From NCBI GenBank assembly GCA_019421865.1, contig JAHZEL010000019.1:1-28398 (forward strand): a stretch of DNA of 28,398 nt, given 5' to 3'. Under the pieces are notes generated by a model. That model ran no database searches. It was not told the origin of the DNA and was given only the letters and a program-made list of their open reading frames with translations. This DNA comes from Desulfovibrionaceae bacterium. Lineage in GTDB: Bacteria; Desulfobacterota; Desulfovibrionia; Desulfovibrionales; Desulfovibrionaceae. Shown piece after piece: positions 23,243-28,398 of this stretch. Each line of letters begins with the position of its first letter. Within the stretch, counting starts at the first letter, position 1. The position numbers and the translations under genes are program-made.

Positions 23243-23515
23243 TTACCAGCGGCATCGCTTGCGCCAGAGGGCTTCGGTGTATCTGGTCTCCCGGCGTCTG
23301 CCCATGAGCGCCGTGCGTATCGCCCTGAGACAGGCAAGAGGCGACATGCCGGAGCGTTGAACAAAGAACAGGGCCGCAATGCCCAGGCAGGCAATGGCCG
23401 CCGTCCACCAGGACCAGTGGAACAGCCACAGAGCCAGGGGAAAGATGGCACGGGCATCCAGAATGAAAATTTTCGGCGTGAGACCGGTATCCCGCCAGAG
23501 AACTTCACCGTTCAT
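23243..23515 (-). CDS. icmT: IcmT/TraK-like type IVB secretion protein
   Basis: A 90-residue inner-membrane protein. WRDTGLTPKIFILDARAIFPL followed by LFHWSWWTAAIACLGIAALFF matches the pattern of Legionella IcmT (WRDTARPARIFLLDAKAAFPL, then a WW-containing membrane segment), and the basic tail with a final Trp also fits. IcmT is required for channel function. The ATG overlaps the dotB stop as ATGA. A competing frame (23230-23508) has no such motifs. Order dotB-icmT supports the call. Confidence 0.88.
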   Translation of the reverse strand: MNGEVLWRDTGLTPKIFILDARAIFPLALWLFHWSWWTAAIACLGIAALFFVQRSGMSPLACLRAIRTALMGRRRETRYTEALWRKRCRW

Positions 23516-24687
23516 GACGTTTCCTCCAGAGCGAGGGTGTGGGACGGACTGTTTTGCCTTGCCTTGCGCTCCGCCAGAATGGCCTGATAGATGTCCCTGC
23601 CTATGTCGCCTCCGGCATAGGCGCGTTCGGCGGCATCCTGTATGCGCTGGCCGGAGGAGGAAAGCAGTTCTTCGGCCTGCGGAATCAGACGCTCCAGGGG
23701 CGTGTTCAGCAGGGTTTCCCGGATTTCGGGAGTGAAGGCCAGATATTCGCGCAGCGCCGTGCGTCCGCTGTTGTCCGGCAACGGGACGAGACGCTGGGAA
23801 ATGATGAGCCTGAGACTGGAAATGAGCGTCGCCGTGATTTGCAGCCTTTCCGCAATGGGAAAGACGTTGATGATGCGGGAAAGAGTTTCCGGCACGGAGC
23901 GCGTATGCACCGTGGAATAGGCGGCAACGCCTATTTCCGCGCTTTCGATCATGCCCCGGAGCGTATCGGGATCACGGCTTTCCCCGATAAGCACCACGTC
24001 CGGCGCCGTGCGCGTTGAGTTGCGCGTGGCCGTAAGAAACGATTTCAGATGTTCGGGAATGGTGCTTTGCGATACCGGACCTCCGGGGTTCGGTATGGCG
24101 TCAAAGTCGAATTCTATGGGGGATTCGTAGGTGCTGACGTTGCGCCCGCCCTTTTCAATGATGCGTCGAAGAATGGCGGCGAGCAGCGTGCTTTTTCCGC
24201 TTCCCATGACGCCTGTGACCAGAACCAGACCGTTGGACGGCATGGCATGGTCCAGAATTTCCTGTTCCACATGCAGGTCTTCCAGGGCCGGGGGCATGGA
24301 AGGAATGGCACGGAACACGATTTTGACGCCGGTGGAATAGCCGTCGGCCACCGGGGTGGCATTGCCGCGATAGCGGCGGCGCACGCCTCGGCTTTCCTCG
24401 ATTTCATGGGCAAAGTCATAGTCCGACTGGCCGGACTTGATGAGCGCGGCCACGGAATTGTTCCGGGTCAGGCGTTCCAGAGCGGACAGAAGTTCATCGG
24501 TCGTAATGGCCCGCTGCGTGACCATCCGCCATGTTCCGTTGAGGCGCATCCATGCCGGAAGCGCGGAACGCAGGCACAGATCGGACATGCCGCAACGGGT
24601 TCCCCAGAGCAGCAGGTCGTTGATGCCCGCATAGTCCCAGCGGATACGCGGTTCACGAGGATACCAGCCGGGATTCGTCATGGTCAT
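23512..24687 (-). CDS. dotB: DotB/TraJ secretion ATPase
   Basis: A 391-residue cytoplasmic ATPase of the VirB11/PilT class that powers the type IVB channel. Walker A GVMGSGKS is at 159-166; the Asp box YESPIEFDFD, Walker B region DVVLIGESRDPDTLRG and His box STVHTRSVPETLSRI follow in order. Length is close to Legionella DotB. The start at 24687 has GGGGAG and overlaps dotC as ATGA. An internal ATG two codons later is less likely. Confidence 0.95.
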   Translation of the reverse strand: MTMTNPGWYPREPRIRWDYAGINDLLLWGTRCGMSDLCLRSALPAWMRLNGTWRMVTQRAITTDELLSALERLTRNNSVAALIKSGQSDYDFAHEIEESRGVRRRYRGNATPVADGYSTGVKIVFRAIPSMPPALEDLHVEQEILDHAMPSNGLVLVTGVMGSGKSTLLAAILRRIIEKGGRNVSTYESPIEFDFDAIPNPGGPVSQSTIPEHLKSFLTATRNSTRTAPDVVLIGESRDPDTLRGMIESAEIGVAAYSTVHTRSVPETLSRIINVFPIAERLQITATLISSLRLIISQRLVPLPDNSGRTALREYLAFTPEIRETLLNTPLERLIPQAEELLSSSGQRIQDAAERAYAGGDIGRDIYQAILAERKARQNSPSHTLALEETS

Positions 24688-25730
24688 TTTCTCCCCTTTT
24701 TTACGGAAGGAGACGGGGCGACCGTGAAGGAGGACGGCGCTGTAATCCGATAAACGCGCTGGCCGATGTTCAGCTTGTTTCCGTTGTCCGTGGTGTGCAT
24801 TCCCAGGTCGGAAGAGGCGGTGCTGATGCGGCTCAGAAGGTGCTGGGCCGTGAGCAGGTGATACAGCATGGCTCCGCGATAGCTCCGCACCATCCGCGCC
24901 ACGTTGTCCGCGTAAAGCTGATCCGCCTCTTTCAGTCCCTGCGTCCAGGCTTCACGCACGGCGCGTCGCCAGATGGCCCGCTCTTCGCTGCTTTGGGGCA
25001 GAACGGCGGGGTTCGGTTTTTCCGGTTCGGGAAAATCGTCCATCATCAGAAAGGTTCGCCAGTGGGGAACAACCGCGATATACTGTGCCGGTTCAAGCAT
25101 TTCATAGGTCGCTTTCGCTGCTGTAGCGGTTCCCGGCTCTTCAATCCGCATGGACGCTCCGGCCCGTGCCAGAAGCGGCGGCATGATGAGGGCTTCCCCC
25201 TGCGTCAGAACAAGCGGCGTGAAGTTGAAGGCGGCATCCATGATGGTACTGAACTCTTCGGTTCTGGCGGCAAGCTGTCGGTAGCGCCAGGTTATGGCCG
25301 TCTGAAACGTGACAAGCCGGGCAGCCTCCTTGATGGCTCTGGGGCGCATGAGCTTGACGGCGGTATGCTCCTTTTCCCTGCCGCCTTTCATTTCCAGAAG
25401 TTCCGCCAGCTCTTCGGGGTCGCCTTTGCGCGGTCCCGAAGCGGGGTCGGCGGGAACATGCACGGCCAGGTATTGCCCGTTGCCGTCTTCAGCATAGGAG
25501 GCATCGTAGGGTGTGAAGGTTTGGTCGTCGTTTGTTTTGTCCGCCGTTTTCGGCGCATTGACCGTGCCGGGGGGAACGGGCACGGGAGTCGTGGGGGCAT
25601 TCTGCGGGCGCATTCCCGCGCACCCGGTCAGAGAGACGGCTGCGATGAAGGCCAGCAGAAGAGAAGCCGCCTTCCGGGGACCGAAAAGACGGAGCCGAAG
25701 CACAGGGATGAGACGGGAGAACATCGTCAT
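24684..25730 (-). CDS. dotC: DotC/TraI-like outer-membrane lipoprotein
   Basis: A 348-residue lipoprotein of the type IVB core complex. The N-terminus has a hydrophobic signal and lipobox LTGC with Cys37. The body has the DotC pattern R..A.KEAA....FQTAITWRYRQL, PPLLARAG and EPAQYIAVVPHWRTFLM...P. With DotD it helps DotH insert in the outer membrane. The start at 25730 has AAGGAG eight bases before it and overlaps dotD as ATGA. Confidence 0.93.
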   Translation of the reverse strand: MTMFSRLIPVLRLRLFGPRKAASLLLAFIAAVSLTGCAGMRPQNAPTTPVPVPPGTVNAPKTADKTNDDQTFTPYDASYAEDGNGQYLAVHVPADPASGPRKGDPEELAELLEMKGGREKEHTAVKLMRPRAIKEAARLVTFQTAITWRYRQLAARTEEFSTIMDAAFNFTPLVLTQGEALIMPPLLARAGASMRIEEPGTATAAKATYEMLEPAQYIAVVPHWRTFLMMDDFPEPEKPNPAVLPQSSEERAIWRRAVREAWTQGLKEADQLYADNVARMVRSYRGAMLYHLLTAQHLLSRISTASSDLGMHTTDNGNKLNIGQRVYRITAPSSFTVAPSPSVKKGRK

Positions 25731-26197
25731 GAATGAAGCTCCTTACCGGTGGTTCTTGCCAGCGTGAGGACGCGGTTGATGGGGTCGAAACGCACGGCGG
25801 CCTGCGGCTGTATCTGCCATGCGATGTCTTCCAGAAGCTCATGCGCGGGACGGTTCAGCCCATGCACCACCACGGTCATGACCTGTGCGGAGGGTGTTCC
25901 CGCTTCCCTGTAGCGAAAGCCGAGTTGCAGGCAGATTTCCTTGAGCGCTCCTTCCACGGGTCCCGTCCAGGTGATGGAGACAGGCAGATTCAGCGAAGGG
26001 TCGGAAGGCAGCAACAGAGGCTGCAAGCCCTGTCCGCGCAGTCTGGCGATCATGGCGAGTTCCCTATGAGCCTGTTCTGCCGCGTGTCCCAGGGTTGTTG
26101 ATACGAAATCGGCGGGCGGAGGAGCGGAAGACTGCTCCCTTCCCGCACAGGCGGCGAGAAAAAGACAGCATAAGCACAGCACAAGGTTGCGGAACAT
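25727..26197 (-). CDS. dotD: DotD/TraH-like lipoprotein
   Basis: A 156-residue lipoprotein with signal and lipobox LAAC (Cys17). The C-terminal half (LNLPVSITWTGPVEGALKEICLQLGFRY and ELLEDIAWQIQPQAAV) fits the secretin N0-like fold of DotD. It partners DotC in the outer-membrane ring. AGGAGG precedes the ATG at 26197. Gap to icmV is 41 bases. Confidence 0.92.
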   Translation of the reverse strand: MFRNLVLCLCCLFLAACAGREQSSAPPPADFVSTTLGHAAEQAHRELAMIARLRGQGLQPLLLPSDPSLNLPVSITWTGPVEGALKEICLQLGFRYREAGTPSAQVMTVVVHGLNRPAHELLEDIAWQIQPQAAVRFDPINRVLTLARTTGKELHS

Positions 26198-26238
26198 GAT
26201 GGACCTCCTTATGGATGAAAAGACACACCCCGCCCGCC

Positions 26239-26682
26239 TTACGGGCGATGGAAAACGACGCCGACTCCTTGAAGCAGCCAGCGACCGAACGGCAGAAAAC
26301 GGCGGTTACGCAAAAGGGAAATGCGCCAGAGCGTCGTGAGGATTCCAAGAAGACATGGCAGAGAGATGAGACCGAGGGCGATGACGGACAGTATGGTTCG
26401 CTGCCATATCGCCGCCAGAGCGCAGAGGACGACGGGTGCGATAAGAAGCGGAACGCGCAGACAAAGCACCCTGATGACGCCGGGAATATCCGCGTCGTCG
26501 GCAATACCCCAGGCGGCAAGCAGCAGAGAAAAGTCCTGTGCAACCGCGTGTTGTTCCTGAGAAGAGCGGTGACTGCGGAAAAAAGCGACACGGGCACAAA
26601 GTCTGTTCCGAAGAAGGGAACATTGCCGCCTGGACTCGCAAAGAGCGATAACAAGAGCCGTGGTCGAGAGATACTTTTTCAT
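26239..26682 (-). CDS. icmV: IcmV/TraX-like membrane protein
   Basis: A 147-residue protein, nearly the length of Legionella IcmV (151). After a basic N-terminus it shows a soluble helix (DFSLLLAAWGIADDADIPGVI), two membrane segments (about 79-97 and 99-119) and WRISLLRNRRFLPFGRWLLQG, which parallels the IcmV ending (WFFQIKQRKLGCSISEWFKQG). Position next to dotA agrees with Legionella and IncI gene order. The ATG at 26682 is 5 bases after the dotA stop and has no good ribosome site, so it is probably translated by coupling. Assigned by pattern and order rather than strong similarity. Confidence 0.7.
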   Translation of the reverse strand: MKKYLSTTALVIALCESRRQCSLLRNRLCARVAFFRSHRSSQEQHAVAQDFSLLLAAWGIADDADIPGVIRVLCLRVPLLIAPVVLCALAAIWQRTILSVIALGLISLPCLLGILTTLWRISLLRNRRFLPFGRWLLQGVGVVFHRP

Positions 26683-26687
26683 AGGCG

Positions 26688-28398
26688 TCAGCTTCTGAAG
26701 TTATCCTGTGATATTCGTGAAGTCTGAGAAACTCCTGACGGCGATTGCGTCGGCATCGCGTGCCCGGAGCCGGGGCTGTTCCATTGCCTCGAAATGTCGC
26801 CGCGAAGTTCTCTTGCGCCCTGCGCCCCGGAGCTGACGGTATTGGTGGAGGCGATGAAGATGCTCTTGACTCCGGCCTGGTCTTCCTTTTCTCCCAGCCC
26901 GTGGATTTGCTGACCTATCCAGCTGGTCACATGCTCCGGCAGGTAATGGATGAGGGAGAAGAACTTGTTGGCCGCCATGATGACGACGATGCCGAGGATG
27001 ACCAACATGGAGAACGTGCCGGTAATGCCGAGAATTTTGGTTTGTGCGGTTCCGGCGACGAACATCTCAAAGCTGGCTCCGAGAAGTCTGCCGAGGACAT
27101 TCATGAGAATGACGGCGGCAAAGAATCCCGCCACCATCAGAGGAGGACGGAAGATGATGGCAAGGAGAAGAAAATAGCCTCTTTTGCCGTGCTGACCGGC
27201 AGCGCCGTCTCCGTCGGGCAGCGCATGGGCGCACAGCCAGAGCGGGGCCGCGACCAGGGCTTCCACAATGAGGATGATCCAGCCCACCAGGGCCGAAATC
27301 CAGCGGATGAAGGGAATGGCGGGCAGGTAGTATGCCAGCGCCAGCCCGTACAGCAGAAGGGGAAGAAAAACGGCGAACAGGGCAAAGGAGATATACTTGT
27401 CCAGATTCGGAATGGCCTTGCCTATGAGAGGCAGCTCCTTGCCCATGGAGTGCGCCACATCCACGACGCCGAGCGCCGAGGCCAGCCCCCATGCCGTACC
27501 GATGAAGTAGTCCCCCACATTGGAAATCGCCATGATGGGGTCCTGGCTGGAGAGCTTTTCAACGGCAATGGGCAGAATGTTTGCGGCGACCAGCTGATTC
27601 AACGTGGCCCGCAGCCAGTTGGTCAGCTCGTCAAAGGCCCGGCCTTCATCCGTCACGGACGGCGTGGCCGTGATGTCCGTGATTCCCCTTCGGCTGGAAT
27701 AGGCGGTCTTGATATAGTTTGCCACACGTTCCTTCGCGGCTTCATAGTCCTGCAGGCCGTGCGTCCAGGCATACAGTTCGGAGACGGTATATTGGTGCGG
27801 GCTGTAGGTGATGCCGGAGTACATGGCCTCGCGAACTTCCTGATTGATCCATGCTATGGACCAGTAGGAAGAACCGGCGATGAGCCAGCCGTACTGGGCG
27901 GAGTTTTCCTGGAAGTCTGCGAGCTTGCTTTGAAGCTGTCCCTGTCCGGCATAGCTTTGCAGTTCGGAAAGAATGGTCGCATTGACCTGATTTGCGGCAC
28001 TGTGCAGCGCGCGGGGGTCAATGGAGGAAGACGGCGTTTCCGGGTCGGCAAGCTGCTGCGCCACAGAAGAAAGAGCGGAGATGGCCGTTCCTACGGCATT
28101 GACCTTGCCCCTGCACAGGGCATCGCTTTCATCCACACAGGAAACCTGAATGGAACCCGCATTGCCGTTGAAAAGGAACTGGTATTCTCCCCCGGAGCGG
28201 AACCAGTTGCTTTTGTAGTTCCATTCTCCGCCCGGCGAGATGTTCATGCCTCGACGCTCGTTCAGGTAATACTGGAGCGTCAAAGATTCCAGAGCGCCAT
28301 TGGTAATGGCCGCATAGTGCGTGACGTTCTGGTCCGGTGCCTGTACGGTGATCTGACCGGCGTGTTCCACAAAGTAGTCGGTCCCCAGTTCCCAGACG
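26688..28398 (-). CDS. dotA: DotA/TraY-like polytopic membrane protein (5' end outside window)
   Basis: About 570 codons of an open frame that continues past the right edge. A long periplasmic-type region (about 280 residues, with EVREAMYSGITYSP and WLRATLNQLVAANILP) is followed by four hydrophobic segments (FALFAVFLPLLLYGLALAYYL; WIILIVEALVAAPLWL; PPLMVAGFFAAVILMNVLG; FSMLVILGIVVIMAANKFF) and a soluble Ser/Gln-rich tail. This is the arrangement of DotA/TraY, an inner-membrane or secreted component of type IVB channels. The apparent start at 28370 is an internal GTG. Confidence 0.9.
   Translation of the reverse strand, partial: VWELGTDYFVEHAGQITVQAPDQNVTHYAAITNGALESLTLQYYLNERRGMNISPGGEWNYKSNWFRSGGEYQFLFNGNAGSIQVSCVDESDALCRGKVNAVGTAISALSSVAQQLADPETPSSSIDPRALHSAANQVNATILSELQSYAGQGQLQSKLADFQENSAQYGWLIAGSSYWSIAWINQEVREAMYSGITYSPHQYTVSELYAWTHGLQDYEAAKERVANYIKTAYSSRRGITDITATPSVTDEGRAFDELTNWLRATLNQLVAANILPIAVEKLSSQDPIMAISNVGDYFIGTAWGLASALGVVDVAHSMGKELPLIGKAIPNLDKYISFALFAVFLPLLLYGLALAYYLPAIPFIRWISALVGWIILIVEALVAAPLWLCAHALPDGDGAAGQHGKRGYFLLLAIIFRPPLMVAGFFAAVILMNVLGRLLGASFEMFVAGTAQTKILGITGTFSMLVILGIVVIMAANKFFSLIHYLPEHVTSWIGQQIHGLGEKEDQAGVKSIFIASTNTVSSGAQGARELRGDISRQWNSPGSGHAMPTQSPSGVSQTSRISQDNFRS

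Overview
The window is accessory DNA that looks like Desulfovibrionaceae (Desulfovibrio/Bilophila-type). The backbone is G+C-rich, the RTX protein has the N-terminal module I associate with Desulfovibrio RTX adhesins, and the conjugation genes are a Dot/Icm-like (type IVB, IncI-like) set. No chromosomal housekeeping gene, rRNA or tRNA was seen. The genus is an inference from protein character only.

The backbone is one long minus-strand transfer region of an integrative conjugative element (ICE). From right to left it reads dotA(traY)-icmV-dotD-dotC-dotB-icmT-small ORF-ardC-topB-secreted protein-lytic transglycosylase-dotM(icmP)-dotL(icmO), then a mazEF pair on the other strand, a DsbA-like oxidoreductase, a tiny AbrB-like regulator and a large N6-methylase/helicase. 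Seven neighbouring pairs share a 4-base ATGA or GTGA overlap, as expected of one translationally coupled operon.

Two sister mobile elements, each with a P4-type integrase followed by an AlpA-like regulator, interrupt this backbone inside protein-coding genes. Element 2 (about 8.2 kb, 7586-15752) splits dotL/icmO, the type IV coupling protein gene. The 5' part lies at 15753-17206 and the 3' part at 7264-7592. Joining them at a shared TCATGAA restores the frame exactly. Element 2 carries its own relaxase-primase fusion, an RTX adhesin-like protein, a small membrane protein, alpA and int, so it is an integrative mobilizable element sitting in the coupling-protein gene of its likely helper. Element 1 (left edge to about 2115) breaks the helicase gene just after its motif Ia; its far end is outside the window. 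Its alpA has one in-frame amber codon.

Other notable signals are a 12-G run forming most of the spacer of a TTGACA/TAGATT promoter upstream of the RTX gene, a two-copy covarying hairpin repeat containing the CATCCTG core of MOBP nic sites, tandem palindromic operators before the AbrB-like gene, a frameshift in dotM, and a well-formed out-of-frame ORF inside the helicase ORF. With icmO, the helicase and dotM all damaged, the ICE cannot be transfer-competent as sequenced unless element excision and another copy or a sequencing correction restore it.
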